Below, one piece after another: positions 31,569 to 41,686 of a stretch of 64,000 bases of DNA. The notes below the pieces were generated by a model that ran no database searches, was not told where the DNA came from, and was given only the letters and a program-made list of their open reading frames with translations. Position 1 is the stretch's first letter; each line of letters opens with the position of its first letter. Source of the DNA: GCA-2746795 sp963747345. Its GTDB lineage: Bacteria > Chloroflexota > Anaerolineae > Promineifilales > Promineifilaceae. A program made the position numbers and the translations under genes. The stretch lies in assembly GCA_963747345.1 (NCBI GenBank), contig CAVVFA010000001.1:310001-374000 (forward strand), in the 5' to 3' direction.

Positions 31569-34500
31569 ATGACCGAGCTAACAGAACAAATCCCAACAAC
31601 TCAGACTACGATTCCAAAATCGAAAGGGAAATTGCAAAATCGCATCACATTGCTGCTCATTGCCATTCTGATTCCTATTCTGATCATGTTTGCCTGGTTT
31701 AATATCGCTTCACAACGGCGCAATTTAGAAGCGTTAATTCTTCAAAGAGCAGAATCAACAGCAACATCTGGAGCCGTAACCGTTCAGAGTTTTCTCGAAC
31801 ATGCACTTGAGAGTGGCGAATTATCAAGGGATGAGATCTTCGATACTAATTATCAAGAATTTTGGCAATTTGACCCAACAGCTTATCCTGATTTTGAGGG
31901 AGATCCAGCGACCTTAGCCAAATACCATACAGCGTATGATGCTTATACGGATGAACATTTACAAGAATTACTCGATTCATTTTTAAGTGGCGAAGATATT
32001 GTTTTTGCGGTTGCCGCAGACAGAAATGGGTACGTGCCAACACATAATACCAGATCATCGACCGGGGACGGAGATCCAGCCACAGATCGAACTAAGCGTA
32101 TCTTTAATGACCCAGTTGGTATTAAAGCGGTTCAAAATACAGAACCGATCATCCAGCAAATTTATCAACAGTCAGGCACAGGAAAAACCTTTTGGGATGT
32201 TTCGGCCCCAATCTATATTGAAGGAGAACATTGGGGCGCTTTCAGAGTCGGCATTGAGTTAGCTCAAAATCAAGAACGTGTCATTGCTGCTACATGGCAA
32301 ACGATTTTTGCCATGGGCTTGGTTGTTATTCTCGTTGCCGTTTTCTCATTATTCGTTGGTCGGTATGTTTCAGCGCCAATCGTCAAACTAACTGGCGTCG
32401 CAACGCTAGTCGCCGGAGGAAATCTCAACCAACAGGCTAATATACACAATCGTCAAGAAATTTCTACGCTAGCACAAGTTTTCAACAGCATGACTCTCCA
32501 GCTTCGCGATCTCATTAGCAACCTAGAAGCACGTGTCACGGCAAGAACACAGGACCTGGAGTTGGCCGCCGAAATCAGCCAACATATTTCACAGATTCGG
32601 GACGTTGATGAACTTACATCTACAGCAGTGTCTTTGATTCAACAGCGCTTCAACTTGTATCATACGCAGCTTTATTTGGCAGATCCAGAACAAACAAGCT
32701 TGACTTTGCTAGCAAGTACAGGTGAGGCTGGTAGGCAAATGTTGGCGGCGGGTCATACATTGGATTTCAATGCATCATCTATTAATGGGCGGGCGGCAGC
32801 TAACAAACAGCCTGTGTTGGTAGCAAATACGGCTACTAGTGAAAACTTTAAGCCCCATCCTCTGCTTCCAAATACCCGTTCAGAAACGGCCGTTCCCCTG
32901 CTAATCGGCAATAATGTGGTCGGTGTGCTCGACTTGCAAAGCAGTGAGCCAAACACCTTTACTGAAGAAAGTCTGCCCGCCTTCGTCACCCTGGCCGGAC
33001 AGCTTGCCGTCGCCATCGAAAACTCAGCCTTATTTACACAACAAGAGCGCCTGGCCACAGAACTGCAACGCAATGCGGCTTTTCTGGACACCATTTTTGA
33101 CAGCCTGCCCCTCATGCTTTTTGTAAAAGACGCGCAAAACCTGCGTTTTGTCCGTTACAATCAGGCTGGTTCCGACATGATTGGCATTCCGGTTGCAGAG
33201 ATGCTGGGCAAATCAGATTATGATTTCTTCCCCAAAGAAGAAGCTGACTTTTTCACCAGTAAAGACCGTGAAGTCCTGGCAAACGGCTTAATTGTAGACA
33301 TTCCAGAAGAAGCGCTCCAAACTGCCCACAGAGGCTCTCGTCTGTTGCACACCACCAAAGTTCCTATTTTAGGTGCCAACGGAGAACCCCAATATCTCTT
33401 AGGCATTGCTGAAGATATCACCGAACGGAAAGCCATCGAAACGGACCTTGTGAAATTTAAATTAGGGATGGAACGTTCTGCTGACGCCATTTTCATGACA
33501 GATGTAAATGGTACTATCACCTATGTCAACGATGCTTTTGTGGAAATCTATGGCTATAGCAAAGAAGAAGCGATTGGGAATACGCCACGGATTATAAAAT
33601 CTGGCTTAATCGATCAGCAAGGGTATGAATACTTCTGGCAAACACTGCTGTCTGGCGGCATTGTGGCTGGCGAACTGGTGAATAAACACAAAAACGGCCG
33701 TTTGATCAACATAGACGGCAATAACAACCCCATCACAGATGAATCTGGGCAGGTCATTGGCTTCCTCGCCATGCATCAGGACATTACAGAACGTAAACAA
33801 ATTGAAGCGACCAACGTCAAACAGGCAACCGAATTACAAACTGTGGCAGAATTAAGCACGGCCGTTACTACCACACTAGACACGAAACAACTGTTGTTCG
33901 ACATCGTTAACGGTACCAAAGAACGTTTTAACCTGTATCATGTTCATATCTATCTCGTAGACGAAACCAGTAACACATTAAAGTTAGCTGCTGGGGCAGG
34001 GGAAGTTGGGGCTACCATGGTGAAAGCCGGTTATCACATTCCTTACAGTCATCCCAATTCCCTTGTGGCAAAAGTGGCTCGTACCAAACAAGGTGTGATT
34101 GTCAATAATGTGATGGCTGACCCTGCTTTCTTACCCAATCCTTTACTGTTTGATACAAAATCTGAACTAGCTGTGCCTATGATGGTCGGCAATAAGTTGA
34201 TCGGTGTTTTAGACGCCCAGGCAAATACAATCAATCATTTCGCCACAACAGATATCAGCATACAAACGACATTGGCTACACAAATTGCCATCGCCCTGGA
34301 AAATGCGCGGGCGTTTGAGCAAGCAAATGAACAAGCAGCCATCATCCAAAGCACACCCAATATCATCGCCACATCCGCCCCAGATGGCACAATTCGCTTT
34401 TTGAATGAAGCGGGTCTGCAAAGATTGGGGTATGACTCGCTAGCTGAAGTGGTGGGGCAACCCGTTAGCATCTTCTATCCCCCAGACCCAGACGAGACGC

Positions 34501-36167
34501 ACCAGCGGTTGGTAATAGAAACGGTACAAAAGCAAGGTTTGTGGCAGGGCGAAAGTGTCATGATTACAAAGTCTGGTGAACAGTTTCCCGTAGACCAGAT
34601 TGTGACACTTATTCGAGATGAGGATGGGCGGCCCCGATTAACGGCCGTTAATATGACTGAAATCACCGCCCGCAAACAAGCAGAAGAAGCCATCCAGCGC
34701 AATGAAGCATTGATGCGCACTATCATTGACTCAACCCCAGACTGGATCTTCGTAAAAGATAATCAACATCACTATCAACTCGTGAACAAGGCTTATGCGG
34801 ATACGGCTCATGTGGAACCAGAAGCCCTCATCGGAAAAACGATTTTAGATGTTGGGCTGCCCCCAGAAATTGCCCAAAGCATCATGGCTGAAGATGAAGC
34901 GTTTATGGCTGGTGAAGAAACATTGATTGTTTCGGAAGAAAATGTAGTGGTAGATGGCAAAACAAGATACCAGACCATTACAAAAGTGCTTCTGAAGGAT
35001 GCGTTGAGGCAAACACAAGGTATGGTTGGTTTCACGCATAATGTCACCGCACAAGTGACAGCCGCGGCCGAGCAAAAACAACTGCGGCAAGAGCTAGAAG
35101 GCCAGCTCGAACGTGTCAATGCCCTGCAAAGCGCCATGACCCGCGAAGGGTGGCGGGCTTTCATGACGACAACGGCTGGCAAACGGCCGTTCCAAGGCTT
35201 TGAATTTAATGACGCTGGCATTAAACCCCTGACCACCGAAGACCTCCACGGCAAAAACACGGCGGCCGCCACAGGCAACAAAACGGCCGTTGAACAGGTC
35301 AATGCGGTCAAAATTCAAGGCACCACCATTGGCAAAATTGGGGTGCGTAATGCCAATGGCGAGCCATTAACTGAAAAACAGCGCGATTTGTTCGCCAGCC
35401 TCACTGATCAGGTGGCTGTGGCTCTAGACCGCGCCCGTCTTTTTGAAGAAACGGAACTCGGTCGTCAGGAAATTGAAGAGCAAGCGGCCGAATTAACAAC
35501 GGTCAATGAGATTAGTGAACTTGTCAGTTCTCAGTTAAATCTACAAAGCCTGGTGGATGCAGTGGGAGACCGTTTCATTGAAACATTCTTAGCCAACAGC
35601 GTTTATATTGCCCTGGTAGATGAAAAGGAAAAAATGATCAGCTTCCCCTATTTTACAAACAGAGTTGATGGCCCGATGAATGTCTCCCCCAGAGCGTTGG
35701 ATGAACAAGGTGGCTTTACAGGCAAAATTTACAAAACTAAACAACCAGTTATCCACAATTCTAGTGATGGTGATATTGCCGCCGCAGCGGTAGCTCAGGG
35801 AGCTGCGGTTATTGATAGTAGTCACGATTCAAATTCCTACATAGGCGTTCCTATGATTGTGGGTGAAAAAGTGATTGGTGTCATTGGCCTAAATGGTCAA
35901 CAAGACAGACGTATGTATGACGAGAAAGATGTGCCTCTTTTGACCACCCTTGCGAGTACGATTGCCGTCGCCCTGCAAAATACACAACAATTTGAAGAGA
36001 CACAGCGTCGCGCCAATCGTGAAGCGTTGGTCAACGAGATCAGCCAGAAGATACAGAATGCCACCACCATTGAAAGCGCCATGCAAACGGCCGTTACCGA
36101 ACTAGGTAAAGCCCTGGGCATCCAACGCGCCGTCGTCGAACTAAACAAACCCGGCTCTAGCGAATGA
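31569..36167 (+). CDS. Sensor S7: Cache-type periplasmic sensor, HAMP, four PAS and several GAF domains
   Basis: This is the largest unbroken ORF here (about 1,532 residues). I choose ATG 31569, seven bases after AGGA, over ATG 31563, which is too close. TM1 is at about 23-43. The periplasmic part contains AADRNGYVPTHN, RTKRIFNDPVG and FWDVSAPIYIEGEHWGAFR, landmarks I know from chemoreceptor-type Cache sensors. TM2 lies near 244-264, then HAMP. After that come GAF, PAS, PAS, GAF, PAS, PAS, an REGW module (MTREGWRAFM) and a final GAF variant (VYIALVDEKEKMISFPYF). The shared tail REALVNEISQKI to VTELGKALGIQ ends the protein. No kinase or other output domain is present. Confidence 0.88.
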   Translation: MTELTEQIPTTQTTIPKSKGKLQNRITLLLIAILIPILIMFAWFNIASQRRNLEALILQRAESTATSGAVTVQSFLEHALESGELSRDEIFDTNYQEFWQFDPTAYPDFEGDPATLAKYHTAYDAYTDEHLQELLDSFLSGEDIVFAVAADRNGYVPTHNTRSSTGDGDPATDRTKRIFNDPVGIKAVQNTEPIIQQIYQQSGTGKTFWDVSAPIYIEGEHWGAFRVGIELAQNQERVIAATWQTIFAMGLVVILVAVFSLFVGRYVSAPIVKLTGVATLVAGGNLNQQANIHNRQEISTLAQVFNSMTLQLRDLISNLEARVTARTQDLELAAEISQHISQIRDVDELTSTAVSLIQQRFNLYHTQLYLADPEQTSLTLLASTGEAGRQMLAAGHTLDFNASSINGRAAANKQPVLVANTATSENFKPHPLLPNTRSETAVPLLIGNNVVGVLDLQSSEPNTFTEESLPAFVTLAGQLAVAIENSALFTQQERLATELQRNAAFLDTIFDSLPLMLFVKDAQNLRFVRYNQAGSDMIGIPVAEMLGKSDYDFFPKEEADFFTSKDREVLANGLIVDIPEEALQTAHRGSRLLHTTKVPILGANGEPQYLLGIAEDITERKAIETDLVKFKLGMERSADAIFMTDVNGTITYVNDAFVEIYGYSKEEAIGNTPRIIKSGLIDQQGYEYFWQTLLSGGIVAGELVNKHKNGRLINIDGNNNPITDESGQVIGFLAMHQDITERKQIEATNVKQATELQTVAELSTAVTTTLDTKQLLFDIVNGTKERFNLYHVHIYLVDETSNTLKLAAGAGEVGATMVKAGYHIPYSHPNSLVAKVARTKQGVIVNNVMADPAFLPNPLLFDTKSELAVPMMVGNKLIGVLDAQANTINHFATTDISIQTTLATQIAIALENARAFEQANEQAAIIQSTPNIIATSAPDGTIRFLNEAGLQRLGYDSLAEVVGQPVSIFYPPDPDETHQRLVIETVQKQGLWQGESVMITKSGEQFPVDQIVTLIRDEDGRPRLTAVNMTEITARKQAEEAIQRNEALMRTIIDSTPDWIFVKDNQHHYQLVNKAYADTAHVEPEALIGKTILDVGLPPEIAQSIMAEDEAFMAGEETLIVSEENVVVDGKTRYQTITKVLLKDALRQTQGMVGFTHNVTAQVTAAAEQKQLRQELEGQLERVNALQSAMTREGWRAFMTTTAGKRPFQGFEFNDAGIKPLTTEDLHGKNTAAATGNKTAVEQVNAVKIQGTTIGKIGVRNANGEPLTEKQRDLFASLTDQVAVALDRARLFEETELGRQEIEEQAAELTTVNEISELVSSQLNLQSLVDAVGDRFIETFLANSVYIALVDEKEKMISFPYFTNRVDGPMNVSPRALDEQGGFTGKIYKTKQPVIHNSSDGDIAAAAVAQGAAVIDSSHDSNSYIGVPMIVGEKVIGVIGLNGQQDRRMYDEKDVPLLTTLASTIAVALQNTQQFEETQRRANREALVNEISQKIQNATTIESAMQTAVTELGKALGIQRAVVELNKPGSSE

Positions 36168-36225
36168 TCAAATACAGCACTCGTCTAAACTAAAACAACA
36201 CAGGCAGCACTCTGTGGAGACACCT

Positions 36226-38472
36226 ATGGAAACCGCAAAACTAACCAACATAAATCACGACGAGAAAGAAGCAGACCAGTTCTTGGCTAAGCTGCAAGCT
36301 CTGCAAGAAGTTAACCTGGAGTTAGCACGCAAAACTACCCTGGCAGACCTGTACCGCGCCGCCATTGAGCTGGGTAGAACGCGGCTGGGCTTTGATCGAT
36401 TAGGTCTGCTCCTCTACGACGAAAACACCAATATGATGATCGGCACCTTCGGCACAGACGATCAGGGCGAAATTCGTGATGAGCGCGATTTTAGACAAAT
36501 CGTCAATGACGAGAGACTTCTCACCATCCTGTCCGGTCAAGAAAATCTCGGGGTTTGGGAAAACACAGAACTACACGATATAGGCAAAGTCGTTGGCACA
36601 GGTTGGAATGCCATGTCTGTCCTGTGGAGCGGCGAAAAAGGCATCGGCTGGCTGGCAGCAGACAATCATCTAAACCATGCTCCTCTGGAAAAACGCCAGC
36701 TCGATATTTTGCAGCTATATGGTGCCAATCTAGGACATTTGGTAATCGCCAGGCAGCTAGACCAACAACAGAAAGAATTGCTTGAACGGCGCACTCGCCA
36801 GGTCCAAATTTCCACCCAAGTCGCCCAAGACATCGCTGAAGCTACCAACCTGGATGATCTCTACCAGCGCATTGTCACCAAAGTCAAAGAACAATTCGGC
36901 TACTATCACACCCAATTACTTCGCTATAATTCCGACAAAAATGTGGTTGAACTCATAGCAGGCTATGGTGACATTGGTGCAAAAATGTTAGCCAATAAGC
37001 ATCAAATGCCTATGGGACAAGGCATCATCGGTACAGCAGCAGCAACTGGTGAGTCCATCCTCCGCTCAGACCTCATCGGCGATCCCGATTGGTCATCAAA
37101 CCCCTTACTCCCGGAAACAAAAGGGGAGATTGCAGTTCCGATAAAACTAGGCAAAGAAATTTTAGGCGTTCTCGACGTACAAAGTGATACACCCCATGCC
37201 TTGGGGAGTAACGATCAACTACTTCTTGAAGGACTTTGTGGTCAAATTGCTCTGGCAATTAACACAACTCGCTTGAATGAAGAACGCCTTCAAGCACAAA
37301 AAGCCCTCAATCAAAGTGAAGAAACTTTACGGGAAACCCTAGATCGACAGCAAGTCTTACATGACATCAGTCTTGAATTATCTAGTATTCAAGACCTGGA
37401 TGAACTTTATAAACAAGTGATCATCAACGGTCGCGAACGTCTGGGATTCGATAGAATTGGGCTATTTCTTGTGGCTCTGGATGTACAAGAGTTAAGAGGA
37501 ACTTATGGCATCAATCCCCAAGGGGAACTCGTCTCCATTAAACATGATATATTCAATTTCTCCGAAGGGAATTGGGTAAAAAGAATTGTCTACAGCCAGG
37601 AGAGTGTCTTTGTTAGAGAAGATGCAGATTTGCTAGAAGGGCAAGAAATTATTGGACGTGGTTGGCATCTGACAGCCACAATGAGGATTCGAGGTAACCT
37701 GATTGGGGTCATGTTTGCAGATAATATAGTCAGTCAGCAACCTTTCCAACCTCACCTCCCCGAACTATTTTCAGCTTATAGCACGGATGCGGCCAATCTC
37801 ATCGACCGTCTAGATTCTGAACTGCGCCTGCGTGAAAGTGAACAAACTTTGCAAGCTTTCCTGGAAAAACAGCAAAGTCTGCAAGAAATTGGCATTCAGT
37901 TATCAGCTATTGAGAATCCAATAAATTTATATGAGAAAGCAATCGAGTTAGGTTCTGAGAAGTTGGGGTTTGAACGGTTGGGATTATATTTGCTGGATCC
38001 AACACGAAAATTTGTGCATGGCACATTTGGCATAGGCACAGATGGTATCCTGCGCAATGAATTTGATGACGTTTTTGTTCTGGCTGATGAACCCTGGATG
38101 CATACTCATTTGTATGAACAAGAACGTTTAAGGGTCAATGAAGATTTAGATTTATTCCAAGATGGTAAGGTTGTAGGCCACGGCTGGAATATCAAGACTG
38201 CTTTATGGGTTCGAGACACGGCAATTGGCATCATGTTTGCTGATAACTTGCTTACACAAGGTTCATTAAAACCGTATCAAGCCGAGCTGCTTGCATCCTA
38301 TGGCGCAACCATTGCCAATTTAATTGACCGTGCCCGAGCGAAAGATGAACGAGAACGTCTGCTTACGGATACTGAAGAACAGGCAAAACAGATGGCGCAG
38401 TTAGCGGACAATCTGCAAACGGTAGCAGATCTCAGCACCCAAATTACATCCATCCAGATCCACAACTTATGA
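36226..38472 (+). CDS. Sensor S8, N-terminal part: soluble tandem GAF protein
   Basis: I choose ATG 36226, which lies five bases after GGAG, over the GTG at 36214. There is no TM segment, so S8 is cytoplasmic, unlike S1-S7. It has four GAF-type domains: three of a shared 'LGFDRLGLLLYD' type (starting near residues 20, 370 and 555; each with a GxGW segment such as GTGWNAMSVLWSGEKGIG) and one standard GAF with NPLLPETKGEIAVP (about 200-360). The frame stops at IQIHNL; the true continuation is DPQLMMEAIVEKSKERF in the next frame, so a single base is missing near 38452-38458. The full protein would have about 1,680 residues. Confidence 0.86.
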   Translation: METAKLTNINHDEKEADQFLAKLQALQEVNLELARKTTLADLYRAAIELGRTRLGFDRLGLLLYDENTNMMIGTFGTDDQGEIRDERDFRQIVNDERLLTILSGQENLGVWENTELHDIGKVVGTGWNAMSVLWSGEKGIGWLAADNHLNHAPLEKRQLDILQLYGANLGHLVIARQLDQQQKELLERRTRQVQISTQVAQDIAEATNLDDLYQRIVTKVKEQFGYYHTQLLRYNSDKNVVELIAGYGDIGAKMLANKHQMPMGQGIIGTAAATGESILRSDLIGDPDWSSNPLLPETKGEIAVPIKLGKEILGVLDVQSDTPHALGSNDQLLLEGLCGQIALAINTTRLNEERLQAQKALNQSEETLRETLDRQQVLHDISLELSSIQDLDELYKQVIINGRERLGFDRIGLFLVALDVQELRGTYGINPQGELVSIKHDIFNFSEGNWVKRIVYSQESVFVREDADLLEGQEIIGRGWHLTATMRIRGNLIGVMFADNIVSQQPFQPHLPELFSAYSTDAANLIDRLDSELRLRESEQTLQAFLEKQQSLQEIGIQLSAIENPINLYEKAIELGSEKLGFERLGLYLLDPTRKFVHGTFGIGTDGILRNEFDDVFVLADEPWMHTHLYEQERLRVNEDLDLFQDGKVVGHGWNIKTALWVRDTAIGIMFADNLLTQGSLKPYQAELLASYGATIANLIDRARAKDERERLLTDTEEQAKQMAQLADNLQTVADLSTQITSIQIHNL

Positions 38473-41261
38473 TGGAAGCCATTGTGGAAAAATCTAAGGA
38501 ACGGTTTGCTCTCTATCATGCCCACATCTATTTATTCGACGAATCCGGGAAAAATCTAGTATTAGCCGCTGGGGCCGGGGACGTTGGAAAAATCATGGTG
38601 AAAGAAGGCTATTCCATTCCCTTGAAACAGGAAAATTCATTAGTAGCCCGTGCTGCACGCACGAAAAAAGGTGTCGTCGTCAATAACGTGGTAATGGATC
38701 TCAATTTTCTACCCAATCCACTGCTGTCAGAAACACGCTCAGAAATGGCTGTGCCTATGATTTCTGGTAATCAGGTATTGGGAGTTCTTGACGTACAGGC
38801 AGATACAACGGATCGCTTTACGAATGAAGATGTTCAGATTCAGATGACATTAGCAGCGCAAACGGCCGTTGCCCTGCAAAACGCCCGTCAATATGAAAAA
38901 ACTCAACAAGCATTGGCAAACGCCACCACCTTCCGCCAATTGGTTGATGCTTCCAGCCAGGGCATTGGCATCACTTCCCTGAACAAAGGCGAGACAATTT
39001 ATGTTAACTCAGCATTGGCACACCTCTTTCACATTGCAGACCCAGAAAAGGATTTATACGGCAAGACACTAGGAGAATTCCTGCAAGAAGAGGCCAGGAT
39101 ACGCTATCAGGAAGAAATCCTTCCCACTATGATGGCGCATGGGTCATGGGAAGGTGAAATGTGGCTTGGAGATCCTGAAAATCCCACCATTACCTATGAA
39201 AACCATTTCATATTGCGCGATGATGCCGGCAATCCTACTTATACTGCGACTATCATCTCAGATATCACAGAACGAAAAGCAGCAGAAGAGGCTGTCCGGG
39301 CAAACCGTAACCTCATGCGTGCCATTATCGACATCTCGCCTGACTGGATCATCGTTAAAAGTAGAGAAAATCGATATGTTCTCGTCAATCAGGCATTTTC
39401 TGACTATATCGGTGTACCTGTTGAAGACATGGTGGGCAAAGACGATATTGAGATTGGTTTCGACGAAGAAGTGGTCAGAGGTAATCCAGAAAAAGGCATC
39501 CCTGGTTTCTGGCCCGAAGATCAACAAGTTATGGACAGCGGCGAGATTTTCCAAAAAGATGATACGCTCGAAGACTTTGGCCAAATTCGCTACAACAGCA
39601 CCGTGAAGACGCCATTCAAAGATGAAGAAGGAAATGTTACGGGTCTTGTCGTTTTCGTGCATGATATTACTCCACAAAAGTCTGCTGAACTGATGCTGGC
39701 TAAACGTGCCGAAGAGTTACAATCAGTCGCTGAATTATCAACGGCCGTTGCCACCACATCAGATCCGCAACAACTGCTTCAAGACGTTGTCGACCTCGCC
39801 AAAGAACGTTTTGAGCTTTACCATGCCCACATCTATTTGCTCGATGACTCAGGTAGAAACCTGGTATTGACTGCCGGTGCTGGTGAAGCTGGGGCTATCA
39901 TGGTTAAGGAAGGCTTTTCTATCCCCTTGAAACAAGAAAAGTCATTGGTAGCTCGGGCGGCACGCGACCAGAAAGGTGTCATCGTCAATGATGTCATGGC
40001 GGATCCCGGTTTTCTTGCCAACCCACTGCTGCCAGATACCCGTTCTGAGATGGCTGTGCCCATGATTACAGGGAATCGCGTGCTGGGAGTTCTTGATGTG
40101 CAATCTACGCAAGTAGAAGGATTCAATTCTGAAGATATAAAAATTCAATTGACACTTGCTGCTCAAATCTCTGTGGCTTTAGAAAATGTCCGTTCTCTGG
40201 AAAAAAGCAGAAAAGCAATTGAAGAATTAGATAAATTAACACGCCGTCTTACCCGAGAAAGTTGGGAAGCGTATGTGTCTGAGCTTGAAAAGGAAGAGAC
40301 TGAACTTGTGTATAGTTTTGGTGAATTGGCTCCGGTCGATCTGTCTGGCCTGGGTGAAGTTGAAGGGGAAACGGCCGTTTCCCCCACAAATGGTCAGCAT
40401 TCAAAATCCCTCATGGTGCGGGGAGAAGCCATCGGCCAGCTAACCGTCTTTAACGAAACAGAAACCCAGGGACTCGACGCGGACACCGCCCTCATCATCG
40501 CCGCTGTCGCCGAACAGCTCAGTGCCCGCGTCGAAAACATACGCCTGACAGAGCAAACACAACAAGCGTTAGCACAAACTCAGACACAGGCACTGCGGCT
40601 TGGTTTACTCAACGAAATTAGTGCTGAAATGAGCAACGCGGAAACGCTTAACAAAGTGTTCGATATTATCTTTGCTCGTATTCCTGCTTTGTTAAAAGCT
40701 GACCGTGTTAGCTTGGCAATGCTTCAGCCAGATAAGAAAACATTAAACATTATCGGTTTTCAAGGGTCAAAAATGGATATGCCTACAGGAACTATTATTC
40801 CTCTTGAAAACTCGGCTATGAGCGAAGCTTTGGAGAAAAGAAAAATTATTGTTGATCACAAGACAAGTCTAGAGCGTGGCATAAAATCATCCATGGTCGC
40901 ACCCATTTTTAGCGCTGGCAATCCCGTTGGCACATTGAATATTGTTAGCGACAAATCCAACGCATTAACAGAACAAGATGAAACATTGCTACAGCAGTTA
41001 GCAACGATGCTCAGTTCCGTCATTGAAAACAAGCAGCTGCTGGCCGCTGCCCAGGCTCGTGCAGAACGGGAACGCCAGGTGCGTACTATTACAGACAGAA
41101 TTCGGCGCGGTGTTGACCGAGAGGCCATTTTGAATATCGCTCAAAAAGAAATCAGTCAGCTCATAGGCGCAAAACAATCAGCCGCGCAATTAGGCACAAA
41201 AGCACAGTTGTTAGAACGCATTCAAAACTCAATTGAACAAACTCAACATGGGTCTGATTAA
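38469..41261 (+). CDS. Sensor S8, C-terminal part: GAF, PAS, PAS, GAF, REGW, GAF, tail
   Basis: This frame continues S8 after the break; MMEAIVEKSKERFALYHAH is in mid-GAF, so ATG 38469 is probably not a native start. Domains in order: GAF (NPLLSETRSEMAVP), PAS (LVDASSQGIGITSLNKGE), PAS (ISPDWIIVKSRENRYVL, nearly the same as PAS1 of S6), and GAF (NPLLPDTRSEMAVP). An REGW-like module (LTRESWEAYV) and a GAF (IIGFQGSKMDMPTGTIIPL) follow. The shared tail RERQVRTITDRI to QKEISQLIG closes it. No kinase domain. The small SpoIIAA-like gene starts 29 bp later. Confidence 0.86.
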   Translation: MMEAIVEKSKERFALYHAHIYLFDESGKNLVLAAGAGDVGKIMVKEGYSIPLKQENSLVARAARTKKGVVVNNVVMDLNFLPNPLLSETRSEMAVPMISGNQVLGVLDVQADTTDRFTNEDVQIQMTLAAQTAVALQNARQYEKTQQALANATTFRQLVDASSQGIGITSLNKGETIYVNSALAHLFHIADPEKDLYGKTLGEFLQEEARIRYQEEILPTMMAHGSWEGEMWLGDPENPTITYENHFILRDDAGNPTYTATIISDITERKAAEEAVRANRNLMRAIIDISPDWIIVKSRENRYVLVNQAFSDYIGVPVEDMVGKDDIEIGFDEEVVRGNPEKGIPGFWPEDQQVMDSGEIFQKDDTLEDFGQIRYNSTVKTPFKDEEGNVTGLVVFVHDITPQKSAELMLAKRAEELQSVAELSTAVATTSDPQQLLQDVVDLAKERFELYHAHIYLLDDSGRNLVLTAGAGEAGAIMVKEGFSIPLKQEKSLVARAARDQKGVIVNDVMADPGFLANPLLPDTRSEMAVPMITGNRVLGVLDVQSTQVEGFNSEDIKIQLTLAAQISVALENVRSLEKSRKAIEELDKLTRRLTRESWEAYVSELEKEETELVYSFGELAPVDLSGLGEVEGETAVSPTNGQHSKSLMVRGEAIGQLTVFNETETQGLDADTALIIAAVAEQLSARVENIRLTEQTQQALAQTQTQALRLGLLNEISAEMSNAETLNKVFDIIFARIPALLKADRVSLAMLQPDKKTLNIIGFQGSKMDMPTGTIIPLENSAMSEALEKRKIIVDHKTSLERGIKSSMVAPIFSAGNPVGTLNIVSDKSNALTEQDETLLQQLATMLSSVIENKQLLAAAQARAERERQVRTITDRIRRGVDREAILNIAQKEISQLIGAKQSAAQLGTKAQLLERIQNSIEQTQHGSD

Positions 41262-41290
41262 GTTCTTGAAAAGATTCTTGGAGACAGACA

Positions 41291-41656
41291 ATGAGCTACA
41301 CAATCAACAAAGATGATAACGATATTTTGCAAGTCATGATCAGTGGTGAGTTTACAGAAGAAGAATTGATAACCTACATGCATGATATCAGTGAAATCAT
41401 GGCTGATTTACCAGAGACTGAAAAGATAAAGACTTTTATTGATACCACTGAGTTAGGTCGCGTTAATCCGAATTTACGCCGAAGTGTTGGTGACTTTTTG
41501 GACGACCCGAGGTTTGGTGAAACGGCCGTTCTCGGCAGCAGTCGAGTGGTAAAAGTGATGATCGACTTTGTCTTGAAGGCCAGCGGCAGACATCATATGA
41601 GATATTTTACAGATCGTGACGAAGCAGAAACATGGTTGTTCAATAGCAATCAATAA
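41291..41656 (+). CDS. SpoIIAA/STAS-like small protein
   Basis: A 121-residue protein with the layout of the SpoIIAA-like branch of STAS/SEC14-type domains: MSYTINKDDNDILQVMISGEF (strands 1-2), a helix (EEELITYMHDISEIMADL), a central strand KTFIDTTELGRV, then a helix and a C-terminal DRDEAETWLF helix as in 'SpoIIAA-like' proteins. No obvious signal peptide or TM. Such domains act as phosphorylatable or ligand-binding switches that bind partner regulators; which applies here is unknown. It sits between two kinase-less sensors, preceded by TTGGAGAC seven to eight bases before the ATG, so it is part of the transcription unit and is probably a partner in the signalling complex. Confidence 0.75.
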   Translation: MSYTINKDDNDILQVMISGEFTEEELITYMHDISEIMADLPETEKIKTFIDTTELGRVNPNLRRSVGDFLDDPRFGETAVLGSSRVVKVMIDFVLKASGRHHMRYFTDRDEAETWLFNSNQ

Positions 41657-41686
41657 GCAGTGAAAAAATCGGAATCGAGGTAACTT

